DNA of 64,000 nucleotides. Origin: Apostichopus japonicus (taxonomy: Eukaryota > Echinodermata > Holothuroidea > Aspidochirotida > Stichopodidae). The DNA is taken from assembly GCF_037975245.1 (NCBI RefSeq), contig NC_092574.1, positions 11,619,213 to 11,683,212 on the forward strand, given 5' to 3'. The position numbers and the translations under genes were made by a program. A model generated the notes under the pieces. The model saw only the letters and a program-made list of their open reading frames with translations, made no database searches and was not told the DNA's origin. This document shows, piece by piece, positions 38,940-50,950 of this stretch; positions within the stretch are counted from its first letter, which is position 1; each line of letters begins with the position of its first letter.

Positions 38940-41900
38940 AATATAATTTAAAAGGGCTGGCAAGTAAATATTGCATGATAGAATGGCCAACAGGAGTACA
39001 AAATACAATTTTGCTTAAATATCCATGGGGTTTCCTAATATATTTAACACTACCTACTGCAAACCATTGCTACTTTTCAACCCAATACTCAATCAATAAT
39101 AAAAAGACAGCATAGCACTGTTGACTGTACTTGAAAGGAACGCAAAGAAATTGGTCCAGCTGAGACTAGCGTGCATTCAATTTTTAACTGTTGAATAAGA
39201 ACCAACACGTTTCGGAAGACTTTTCTGCTCGACACCAGTCCCCAGCTGTGGACGAACACTGTCACATTTCAATTTTAAGGAAATATACTGCTGCATCGAT
39301 GTTAAAGATATACTGCAGTAAATATCTTCTTTGATGTAACTTATTGTTACAACCAAGATTCAAATTCTTCAAAGTTCCAATATCATGAAGTAGGCTACGT
39401 ATATTATGGAAACTAAAGATGGATGTTTTGATTGCATGGCACTATTTTTGTTGGTTCAAAGGATCCGTGTGCTTAACAACCTATTCTTCATTGTAAAATC
39501 CTGCCTCCACAACTTTCAAAATCAGGTGAGCTCTCCCTCCTCTGCAGGTTATGAAATTTGTCAGTGTTTGCATTATTGCATTTTAAATGCCCCCATCTTC
39601 TCCAATTATCTGGTGTTGAGATGTCACTTTGACAAAAATTGAAGTAGGTACTTAAAAAAACCTGTTAACTTTTCTCACATTTCCGACTCTCTCTTTTACA
39701 AACATCTTTCTGGTTCACTGCAATACCATGGCCAATACACCAAGGGCGGTACATAAAAAGTCATACAACTTTACAAGCTAACCATACATACCCAACAACA
39801 TAGGCCACCCAGGCAAAACATAATCATTACTTACTGGCTATTCTGCTTTGACTTCTATCATTACGCTGAGTGTCAAAAAAAATGGCAACAAAGTACCAGT
39901 TTGGGCATTTAAAGCTACATAAGAAATCAAATCGCCGGTAGGCCTAAATATTTCAACACCAAACTAATTTCCTAACGCCCTAGCTTACTACCGTAGTCTA
40001 GTTTATAGGGTTATCATTACAATTTACACTACAGTATTGTACGTAGGCCTACAGACACGGCCTTCAAGTTCTGGTTTAGTGACATTAGTGTTTTGCCTAT
40101 TTCAGTCTTTACAAAACGACAATTAGCAAAGGTTAGACAATTGTTTCTATCATTAATTTCAATGATTCTGAACGTCACTTTATGATGACTGCAGAATTGT
40201 TTACTTACGTTTGGTCGGTATAAACAACGTAGGTCTTTGCCCTACAGTAGGTGACGTTTATCAAGTGAGTGTGGCACTAGCGCTAAAGTAACAACCGAAA
40301 CCGCTAGATGAAGGTGGTACAGGACGATTCCCAGTACATGTCATAGGCACCGTGATGTTCTAGCCAGTTTTCACACACACGTACACCTTAACAAGTTATG
40401 TTGCTAGTGACCTTGCTCAGGTTATTTTGCCCCCAGCAAATTGTTCAATAGGTCAGAAGTATTTCATGCTTTTTAAAAATTACATGATACTACCTGGCAA
40501 AACAGGACTAATATTATTGTAAATGAAAAGTAAGAAGTCTATAATAATAGTATGATAATATAGAGTATAATAATTTTTGTTCCGATAAAAACTAGTGAAC
40601 TTTAAAGTCTAAGATTGTACCATTTTTAATAAAGGGACTTGGTCTACTATTCTTGTCCATTGTGCAACTTGTTTAGGAAGCAATGCAGACGACTGACCTT
40701 GGCCTCCGATCCCGCTAGCAGCTAATTAACATCATCTGTTAGTAGTACTAATTCTTACTTATAGACATACGCATACTGGCTACAACATCACCGTTGGCTG
40801 CGAGTAGTAAATTTAGGTGAATTATGGAGCTTTTTTTTTTTAATAGCTTGTGCATTTTGTAACGTTGCAAGTCAGTACAAAAATAGCGATCAGCCTACAG
40901 TAACGTAGCGTAAATAATAGTGTTGTTTAAGCAAATTAAAGGCCTAGGCTATACTTTGGTAAGCTATGTCAAGATTGTCAATCTAGTTCAGCGCCTATAG
41001 CCCAATAGCATGAAAGGCGAGACCTAAAAATAAAAATGAAAAGCCTGCATTCTCTATCAGTGCTTACTCAAAAATTTAGTCAAGTGTCGTCAGTTCTACT
41101 TCTAAGTTCTTGGTTCAATGGGCCAAGGTTTAACCTAACTGTGAGCAGTGAACTGACTAGGCTTGGGTGACGCCTAAAAGTGGAGTGGCTCTAGGAGTTT
41201 GTGAGCCTGAGTTTTATCACAACTCCTTGGTTATGCAACAAAGTTGACATCTATATAAACAGTCAGTTCATTATGCAGATTTGACTTTAAAGGTCTGCTG
41301 TATAGACCCAAACTATAGCACGCTATCAATCATGGTAAAGTTTCTTGAGATTACGTAACCGACCTGCCTTGGTCGAAAAACGACCCCATTTTACCAATTA
41401 TTCTGCAACTCCTGGCACTTTTTTTCAAAGAGCCTAATGGTGTAAAAAAGCTACGCATGCTAATTATAAAGCCTGAGGTTGATTTACGACCTTGACAGGT
41501 CGATTACATAATCACAAAACTTTCCTAGCTATAGCGTGCTATAATTGGAGCCAATAGAGCAGATCTTTAAGGCCTGCATAGCCTAGTACACTGGGCCTAA
41601 TTGTGAAAGTTAAGTTTATAACGATTCATACCTTTCACCAATATTATATGGTATATAATTCAAAATTTCCCATGCAGTTTTCATGGTCATAAATGAATGA
41701 TCATTGACCTAACAATCAGACACTTTTGGGATACGACAGAAAGCTACATTTACCCACACAGCCTGCAGCGTTTAAGAACAAACTGATTTGGTTTGCAAAA
41801 CGGTTTGTTATGCTCGCCATAGGAAGGATGCAACATAACGCAAAATCACAATATTTTTTAAACAAGGTGGAACTTTCATAAGTAGTGATCCACATGAAAA

Positions 41901-42420
41901 GAATGAAACCCTCATTTTGTCATTTCTTTTTCTAAGTGCTTAGGCTTTTTCATGTCAACTAATCAATAAATCAATGATGGCATATTCTAGCATTTGTTCA
42001 ACTATCCACCATTCTTGAATCTCTGATTTAAATTGCCTAGAATGGCCCGTAAAGAGATTCACAAAGAAGTTGAAACATAACGTACATATGTACCCTACAC
42101 CAGGAGGGCAATTGAAATCAGAAACAAATGTAAACAGTACACATGTCTTGAGGAGTGCTAGTTACACCTACAGCTCCCAACGAATTTGGAGTGTGATTTT
42201 TAACATACAGTATTTTGAGATTCTAAATGACAAGACCAGACACTTTAACTTGGCACAAGTAGGGTGAGTAATTAGCTCAGGACTGTCAATAAATTATGAA
42301 AGATAAGGACTCTTGCAAGTCTTAAATCATTCTGGGAAGTTGGAGCATGAAAGCATAGAGTTCTTTTTTTTCTTTCATGTATCATGTTTCCCTTGATTTA
42401 CTGTAGAGGCCCTCGTTGAT
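38940..42420. other. Intergenic region between EGF gene and TOMM5
   Basis: It separates two divergent genes and probably holds both promoters. Four TAGGCCTA-type octamers or close variants occur (about 39940, 40045, 40940). Palindromic AGCTATAGCGTGCTATAAT-like text at about 41525 and its complement near 41315 suggest a small foldback repeat (about 41275-41575). No coding region was recognised. Confidence 0.4.
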
Positions 42421-42473
42421 CACTTCTGAAGCAAGGGTATTTCAAGAAGAGTATCTTACAGTTCAACGTGAAG

Positions 42474-43385
42474 ATGTTTAGCGTCAAGCAACCCGAGAAA
42501 GCAGGTGGAGATCCGGATCTAGCAAAGCAGATGCAATGGGAAACAATTAAAAATGTTCTGCTTTTTGCAGGAATTGTTGTTACACTCAGACTAAGTAAGA
42601 AAGATTTTTATATTCATGAGAATACCCTTACCCAATGAAGGGCTCTCCTTCCATACAAGACAAACTTCCTCAGATTCTCTCTATGGTAAAAATTGTTCAA
42701 ATTTTTTATTTCTGTAAAATTATCTGAAGGTGAAGAGACATTGTGCCATGGTGATTGACAGTGTGGCTCTTTGCAAAGTATGTCTAATTGGCTTCCATTT
42801 CAAAGTTGCATCAAGCATTCACGTATAGTGCAATATTCTGCTTGCTACACCACTAGAAGCTGAGCAAGAGTTAGATTGTTGGGAGCCAAGGGACAGGTGA
42901 TTATGGGGCCTTTTCAGCATAAGCTTTTGACAATTTAACAAATAGAAATGACATCTTGTACACAGGTATTCAGATTGCAAGGAGACATTTAAACAGTAGT
43001 ACTAGTTAATAGTATGATATGTCATATCGCCAATCTTTCTCAGATGGCAATTATTTCATTTAAAAAAATGTGGGTGCTGTAAGCCTGCCCTCAATATATC
43101 ATATCAACCTTGTAGTGCTTCACTTGATTTTTAAGGCCTGCTGTAGTAAAACTGCAATTTTGTAATTAAGGGTAAGAACCCAACAGCCCACGTGTCAGCG
43201 CTCAAGAGACGGAAAAAAAGTTGAGGGCGATTACGGATTACCACTCGGTAGTTTTCATAGTTATTAGGTGTGATCAAGTAATGTCTGCAAATGACAGTCC
43301 TATTTAACAGGATCATTGCATAGATTTCATGTTTTGTTTCATTGTTTTCATAGCTCCCATTGTTTTGGAAAAGATGAAGTCTTAA
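42474..43385 (+). CDS. TOMM5: Mitochondrial import receptor subunit TOM5 homolog, complete
   Basis: TOM5 is a small tail-anchored subunit of the outer-membrane TOM import complex. Exon 1 (42474-42594) encodes MFSVKQPEKAGGDPDLAKQM, then a hydrophobic stretch VLLFAGIVVTLRL. Exon 2 (43354-43385) completes TPIVLEKMKS and stop. The total is 50 residues (51 in human TOMM5). MF at the start, a DP-D/E-X2-K-X-M block, one membrane segment and an L-R-X-T-P-X-X-L-X-K-X end match the family. The donor GTAAGAAAG and acceptor TTTTCATAG join in phase 1. It is convergent with SUMO. Confidence 0.85.
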
Positions 43386-43526
43386 CATCAGCACAAGCAA
43401 GGTACCCTGGGGTTTCTGCTGGATGTAGCTTCCTATTGGAGCACCAGATTGTTGGATGTATAGCTAGGGCATGACCCTTGCAATGGGACATGCCAAGAGA
43501 GAAGAAATGGGCTTTGATTTATCGTT

Positions 43527-43532
43527 AATAAA
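43527..43532 (+). terminator. TOMM5 polyadenylation signal
   Basis: AATAAA about 140 bp after the TOMM5 stop, a usual distance for a short 3' UTR. Confidence 0.6.
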
Positions 43533-43559
43533 ATATATACTTGAGAGTAATTGGGTAAC

Positions 43560-45900
43560 TTATTCAGGGACAAAGAAGAATGTGAAAGCTTCAGGAGCAT
43601 GTTTAATCTTCATACATTAAGGAACATTCTTCCGACTTGTATCACAGCCCTGGACTGTTTGAAGCACTGTTTCCAGTGATTCCCAGCTATTATGTGTGAA
43701 AGAACCAATGCCAAACTACTTGTTTAGAACTAAGGTTGATAGCGGTATTGTTTATCTGTTGTAATGGAAACGGCAATAAAGTAGCACCGCTGAACAAAAT
43801 TGTTCCGGGAGCAAATTCCCGTATATACCCATCAAACATTCTTGAACTTTGTATAGTAGCCTGTATTATTTGATGCATTATTTCTAGTAATATCTTGAAA
43901 CCTTAGGAATCAAATGATATACACTAACCGGAGGAATACGGCATTTTTTGAGTTTTGAATTAGAGTCTATTCTTTTCTATTTTTGGGATGACATGGGGGA
44001 GGTAAGTTCTCTTTTTCCAATTGTCATTCTTTTCAACAAGTAAGCGGTGGCTTTTTCATTGTATCAAAAGTACAGTGATGTAAAACCTATCAATCCTTAT
44101 GAGTAATAACACCAAGTAAATAGGGAAAATGATAGTGGAAGTTAGATGTTGTCACAAGAGATTGTAATATATTGTATGCATGATATTGCAGATCAGCTAA
44201 TACAATGAGACAATTGGTGTTCACACATATTTGAAGATAAGCTGTTAACATTTAAAGATGCAACAAGATCTATTGCAGACCTCTACAACTGAACCAGGGG
44301 TTGCATACATTTCACGATCATTAAATTTAATGTAATATTATGACTGTTTGAATGAATATCTACATCATGCTCTTTTCTCAGTTTGGCTGGGAAGACTTCA
44401 TCAAATAGTACCGTACAATGTAATGCGCTGCTCATTTATCAAGAACCGTGTTTTATACTTTTGTATGCAATGGAGGATAAACAATTCATCGTGTATGTGA
44501 AGTGTCAAGTTTATTTTTTGTCCATTTCACATCTTTGTTAAATGCTTTACTTACACAATGATACAAAGGGTCTCATCAGCTTCACAGGAAAATTATACGG
44601 ATCATACATATCATCTTTTACATTCCTTAGGGAGTACCACATACCACAAAATATTTCTGCTCTCGATATCCACAACGTTTCCATATGACTAAACGTTAGT
44701 TTGTAAAGTTACATTTTGGCACAAACACAAGGATTGTTTATCCTTAAAAATGAATTGTTAGTTGTAAAGCAAAGAATTTAGCACTGGTTTTCAAGCTGCT
44801 GCAGCAGAAGTAGTAATTTTCATTCCAATCATCTGCCAGGATTTTTATTTTAGAAATAGGAGGATTCACAGAGAAATATGGAGGACTTATTCTCTGTACA
44901 ACTGACAAAGATATACTAACATAAAGAAAATGACAAGTAGAAATATTTACATTAAGATGGGCTATTATTAACCCAAGCTGTATAGGCTATCCTTCAAATA
45001 CCAGACCAGCATGCCATTCCCTGCAGCAAGTGACCCCATAACACATTAAATGAGAACTACACATATAACAGCCACCTAAAGATGAGACGTAGGGTACCAT
45101 GCCTACCTACATACAGAGAAATATTTTCTTTTTTCTTAATTGATTTATTTTATCAATCATTTGTTTTGTACTAACAATGTTCACATAACTATGATGGATG
45201 AAGTTAGAACTAGATCCTTGGTGAAAATCAGGTCAATCCATTTACTTTTCATACGGTAAATTCCTTTTTTTGTACCACAGATTTTGCTTTTTGTTAGGTT
45301 TGCATTGTGTTTCCTTGGATCAATCAACACACTACTACTCACTATGAAGAAAGAACACTCATAACTTGTTTTCTCCCAATCCCCTGTAGTCTTCGGTTAA
45401 AACTCAATAGCACTTTTCAACACGCAAAACCACACTGCCGTTCCTTCCCACAGAGCAAATCATTTGACTAATAATTCCTAACAATTGCATATTATAAAAT
45501 GCAAACTGGTACCATATTTCATGTATAAAATGTTACAACATTGATGGGTCTTATTGCAAGTGCAAATAAAGCCTTTTCCCTGAGAATTACATCTCGCATT
45601 CTATTTGAGCTCTCTCTGCTGTGTGCCACCTGCAACAAGTATTACCATAAAAGTACAATATAACTCGTCATTGTGATAACTTCTTGCCTTAAAATGTCAA
45701 ACCATTCCAAGTTAAAGGAAGTAGTGAAATACCTTTGATTAAACCAAGAACACAATTTAAAAATCTAACAGAACAAAACTCGCAGTAGTATTGTGATCGT
45801 TATCTGATGTTTCCATTAATCTGAGTGCTGTTGAGATGCAAACAAGATTCCAGCCGGCATAATGTACATATCAAGGAATAAAGGCAAGCTAGTTAATCTG
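43560..45900. other. Region between TOMM5 and SUMO 3' ends
   Basis: No coding signal. Part is probably SUMO 3' UTR: the first minus-strand AATAAA after the SUMO stop is at 45144-45149, with another at 44844-44849. Confidence 0.45.
45144..45149 (-). terminator. Candidate SUMO polyadenylation signal
   Basis: AATAAA on minus, about 760 bp after the SUMO stop codon and the first canonical signal there. Confidence 0.4.
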
Positions 45901-45906
45901 TCTGTC

Positions 45907-48900
45907 TCATTGTCCCCCTGTCTGTTGTTGAAATACTTCAATCTGGTCCATATCTTCCATGTCCAGCTAAAATTGAAAAAATATTGAGAGTTAGATGATT
46001 TTCATGATTTAATTTTAACCTTCAGAAATACATGTGTGGCAATTCCCAAGGGAGGTTGAATTGCTGGGTGGGAAGTGGTGGAGTCGTATGGTACCACAGA
46101 AAACGTATAATTCATCATCCAAACAGGTGGTTACCTGGCAACATCGAGTTGAAATCATTCCTTTTAGAACATACTGCAGAAACCAGGTCACTAATGTTAA
46201 GTTACAATAAGAACATTCTTCTTACTCTCAAGTTTGACCTGTTCTGGAATTGAGACTTTCAAATGGCACAGGGCATATAGATGGACAAGGCATGCTGGGA
46301 GGAAGCCCCCCTACGTCATATCATTAGGATCAAAGGGTAAATTGACATATCAAAGGAAACGTGCGGTACTGTTTGGGTTGTTCGAACAGCAAATTTGATT
46401 GTCCCATAGAGTAAGTCAAAATAAAAAAGCTCCCCCTTTGGTGGATCATAGGCCTAATATATTTCTTATAGTCAAGGAGGGTGATATTAATTTATCATTT
46501 TACTTATTTGGGGATATTGAGTCACAAATCAGAATACAATGTCAACAAGCAGTCGTTCAATCGACCACCACAAAGCTGACTGTGGTTGTCCAAACAGAAA
46601 TTCGGATGACTTCAAACATTTTCCTGCCATGGCATAACTTCCTGTTATTTCTTACAATATGTAAGTTGCCAAAACTAAATTGAGCCCCTGTGGTGTCAGT
46701 CTAAAGAAAAATTCACACCAAGTGTTTTAGTCAACCACACACATTTTGTATAAACTAGCTATTTCTAAAAACAAAAATATCCCACAGAGTTAAAGAAGAT
46801 GGATATATCTTAATACAGAACACTTAAAGATTAAAAAGATACAAAGAAAACAAACAAAAAGGGGGGGGGGGAGGAGGAGGGGAAATACCTACCACCTGTG
46901 GCGTGTCCTCATCAAGGATGTTTGATCCATCATACCTAAACCTTAGAGTGTCAATGGCTCCGCCCTGAAAGTTCAATGAAAAATATTTCATAGCCTTTTA
47001 TTTTGTACCTTTGATGATAACCAAAATCTACAAATACATTGGTTTCTTTAAATGCTCTGGAGAGTGCCTTTGTGAGTGCCTTTGTGAGGAGGGAATACTA
47101 CAGAAGTGTCAACAACAGTGTTATAGTACTCAATGCTGCCCAATTAGTATGGTTGATCTTCATTTTTTCCCCCTCAAAAAGTACTGGATTTCACAACATG
47201 TCATAAACAGAAATATATGCCCGGTCAGAAAAGAAATGGCTGCAAGACTAATTGCAAACTGACCTTGATTTGACCCTCAGAGTTACCCCGATAACATGTC
47301 CGCTATTTGTTAGGTTTGATTCCCATAAGCAATGTAATATTCAAATCATGGGTACAGTTAGTCTGACAGTGCAAAAACTTGTGTAAGTTTTGGTGGTTCA
47401 GTGTACCATTCACAGAGGCTATCATACTTGTTTGCATGGGGGAAGAAAAAAATTAAGACTTGAAAATTACTGCAAAGTATTTCTATAGGTTGGCAGCCCT
47501 GATAAATGGGTACCACAAAAGGTCAAACATACAGCAGCTGTACAGTAAAAAAAAATCCCAAAAGATGGATCTGCATCTTATTGGACAAAGTGGGGACCAT
47601 AGAACTAAGTAATATGGCAGGGCTTGAAGAATTCAATGTGCTGGGTCCCTTAGGTTAATTCTTCCAGTATTCGAGTTATACCCATTTTGCCAGCTAGCTT
47701 CCTTCGAAGACATTTCTTGCTAACATTTTGAACGGTGTCTTTGGCATGAACAACACTGGTACGCTATGCATGCAGGAAAAGACAGTAAAGTACTTATTGT
47801 TGAAAGAAAAAAAAATTGATCAGAAAGCACCCCATGCAATTTTCAATGGACAATCAGGTAAAAAACGTTAAAATACTATATTTATTACAAATGAGAAAGG
47901 GGAACACCCTTGGAGATGATATTTGCTTAAAAATGTGGGTAACAAATTCTACTGTCCACATATATGCATTTGTTGTGAGCACTTGCAAAATGTATTGGGT
48001 TAACATGGCTCATGACAAAGCCCTGACAGGCTCCTCTGAAAAATATCGTCAAGTACTGGAGCAGACTATACCAGCCTTGAATACAGGCCCTTACTCAGTC
48101 TCTTGGTGAGATCCAGGTCAAATGTCTGTGGCCAAAGCCTGCAGACTCTAATTTGGCTAGGTAGACTAAAAACATTCCTGCTTTCATACCTGCTTATCAC
48201 AGTAGGCTTTCTTCAGCTTCCTCAAGGGTGTTGACCTTTTGATTTTAAATTGAACGGTTGAACCTTCCTGCAAGAAAAAATATGTAAGATGGTGTTGGTA
48301 AACTAACAACATCCACTCGTACACAGGAAATTCTACTGTATAGTATACATTAGTGATGGGAACAGGTACCAGGGGACCGACCGAAAAGAAATTACTAACC
48401 AGTACACAGTAGTACATAGTGCAAGTATGATATCGTGGAGTCGTACTTTAAAGGTGCCAAAACTGTCTTGTAAGAAATTGTAAATTGTCTTGCATCAAAT
48501 TGCTTAATTTGAGCAATTAAATACAAGTATATCCCCACAAATGCTTCAAGGAATTCAATCACTCAAATCCCATTTTCACGAGTGCTGTGGTTGATGTCAT
48601 TACCTCATGATGTCAGCTTTGCATAAGTTGTATTAGATATAGCTAAATAATAACTGAAATGAGTCAAACGTTGGAATGATCAGCAGGCAAAAGGTTTGAC
48701 AAGCTACAGTAAATGATGTTATGTTATTACATGTCTTTAATACAAAGAAAGATTGATACTCACAGAACCAACTACTCTCAGGGTGATGTGTTCTGATTCA
48801 TCTTTCACATCCTACAGACAAAAAAAAAAAATTGGAGAAAGTAACATTTTTGACAAAAAAGTCAGAAAATATTATATACCCAGGTTATATACACCTAGCT

Positions 48901-50255
48901 CAGGTATGATAAATTGCAGTGCGGTATGAGTGCCATAACTATTGGTTCACAAAATATATTGTCATACTAGATCTAAAATTCATCACAGGGCAATGCTTAG
49001 GGCTATACAAAGACAAAAAATGATATGACCGAAAGGACTGGACCCCATTTTCCACTAAACAATTCCTTTAAAAGTTGAAGCGTTGGGCGTTATTTGTTAT
49101 GTCATTTCTGTGTGCTGTGTACCGGTGTCAGTCCATTAGAATCCGAAGATCATTAAAGGGCTCGAGTAGTGAGAGATGGTTAAGGAACTAGTCTGTAGGT
49201 TACTTTACATTAAGTACTTTAAAAAGGAGAGAAAACACTTCATGTCAGATACAAAAAAAACAAAAAGAAAGAAAAAATTAGTATTACTCTAAAACGGAGA
49301 GACAATACTCCATTACTCTTTCGGCCATGGCGGAAAGGTACATTTAAGGTATGGATTTGACCTTGGTGTACAGGAATGTATCAGAGAAGCTTTCTCTGAT
49401 AAGGATAGTATACACTTCTTCAAATGTGACATTTCGCTGGATAGCCTGAATTGTAGTTAAGACAATATTGGGGAGTTGATGCACTATACAGGTTGATTGA
49501 ATAGTTTGAATTGTAAGTTCATAAGTGTCGATACATGATTGTCTTCAAATAAATAATAGTTAGTTGAATAAATCAAATTAAATAAGGCTGATAGTTTATT
49601 AAAAAGTCCGATTCTGATTGTAGGTTTAAATGGCTGATTTTGTGGATTTTTCGGGGCTTGGTATAGTTCATATACAAATTAATGGCGGAATGGCACATTT
49701 TCTATGGCGAAAAGAGCACATTTTCTATGGCGGAAAGTACCGATGGAGGAATGACACGTCCCCCGCCTATAGTAGTACAGGTAAAATAGTTGTAAATTGC
49801 TCAATCATTGATGGTATGTGCCTACTATCGTGAATTCATTTAGGCCTACTTTACTATGTCTGTTTCTAGATCATAACCTTGCGTTTGGAGAAAATTCATT
49901 TCAGTTCAACTTATATTTCCGAAAGGCATGGAATCGAGGTTATTGTTTTGGAAATGCTTATTTCGATTCGCGAATTTCGGATCGCTGCTGTGTGCATGTT
50001 GTAACGCTAGGCCTGTGTTCCTACCGTTGGGCATGTTCGAGCCCAACGGCCGGTTATAGGCTTCCTAGCCTAGGCCTATATCATTGTGACTAATCGGTTA
50101 GGCCTAGCCTAACTTTTGTTAGCTTTGTTTACGAGGAACAATAAAAATATTGTTCTCGATGTTTGGTGTAGGAGTTAGACTCATATATCACATTGGGTGG
50201 TTAACTCCTCAACAGCACATGCATGGTGATACATTACCTTTTTCTGCTCAGACAT
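45907..50255 (-). CDS. SUMO: Small ubiquitin-related modifier (SUMO2/3 type), complete
   Basis: It is conjugated to lysines of nuclear and other proteins by E1/E2/E3. Exons on minus: 50238-50255, 48764-48811, 48190-48267, 46893-46964 and 45907-45966, giving 91 residues; all introns are phase 0. Motifs: HITLRVVGS, VQFKIKRSTPLRKLKKAYC, TLRFRYDG, DEDTPQVLDMED and VFQQQTGG followed by one Gln. The diglycine (89-90) is used after removal of that single residue. Near the N-terminus VKDE (8-11) fits the consensus for SUMO on SUMO itself, as in SUMO2/3. The exon 4 donor is set at GTG|GTAGGT because it gives the family length; CAG|GTGGTA would drop one Val. The first coding exon has only six codons. 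Confidence 0.96.
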
Positions 50256-50554
50256 TTTGACAGGATAGATGAAATAAACGCCGGCGGTTGGTTGACTGCG
50301 TGCTGACTTCCCGCACTTCGTCTTCAGGGCATACACTAACAAGTATCAATGCCGCTTCACATGCCATAGGTCGGATCCGATCTTCGCGGTGCTAGAGTAT
50401 GGCGCGCCGTATGTATTACTTTATTTATGTTGTCGTCGCGGAGACTTAGGTAGTCATATTGAAGTGATCTGGATAAATCCATGTAGATTAGATTCATAGC
50501 ATAAAACGCGAAATGTCATGTCAGATGCATGCTCTCTAATACGAATATGTAAGA

Positions 50555-50950
50555 AAAACGATAATCCAAGTTCAACGATGATATTCCAAGTTTTTCGAGC
50601 GACGATACAGGTTTATCGTTGAGGAACCTGGATTTTCGACCTGTATTACAAGTTAGGTTTAGCGGTTGATGCTACAGATTTTGGGACCGATAATCCAAGG
50701 TTTTCCATTGATAATGCAAATTTATATGGACGATAAACCTTCTTTCTTTCTTTTTTCCTAACGACAATCCAGATTTATCGTTTTTGTTGAAAACCTGAGA
50801 GATAAATTTATTGGTATATATATCCGGGTTTTTCGACCGAAAATCGGTTTATCACCAGATAATCTTAGATTATCAGTCGAAAGCCTGGATTTTTGACGAA
50901 AACCTGGATTTTCGATGAAAAGCTGGATTATCGGCAAATACCGTTATTAA
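50555..50950. repeat. Cluster of degenerate CCTGGATTTTCGA / TTATCG motifs
   Basis: Short related words recur irregularly on both strands: CCTGGATTTTCGA, AACCTGGATTTTCGATG, CTGGATTATCGG, CAGGTTTATCGTT, GATAATCCAAG, AATCCAGATTTATCG. At least 15 are present in 400 bp without a fixed period. It is upstream of SUMO. Confidence 0.7.
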
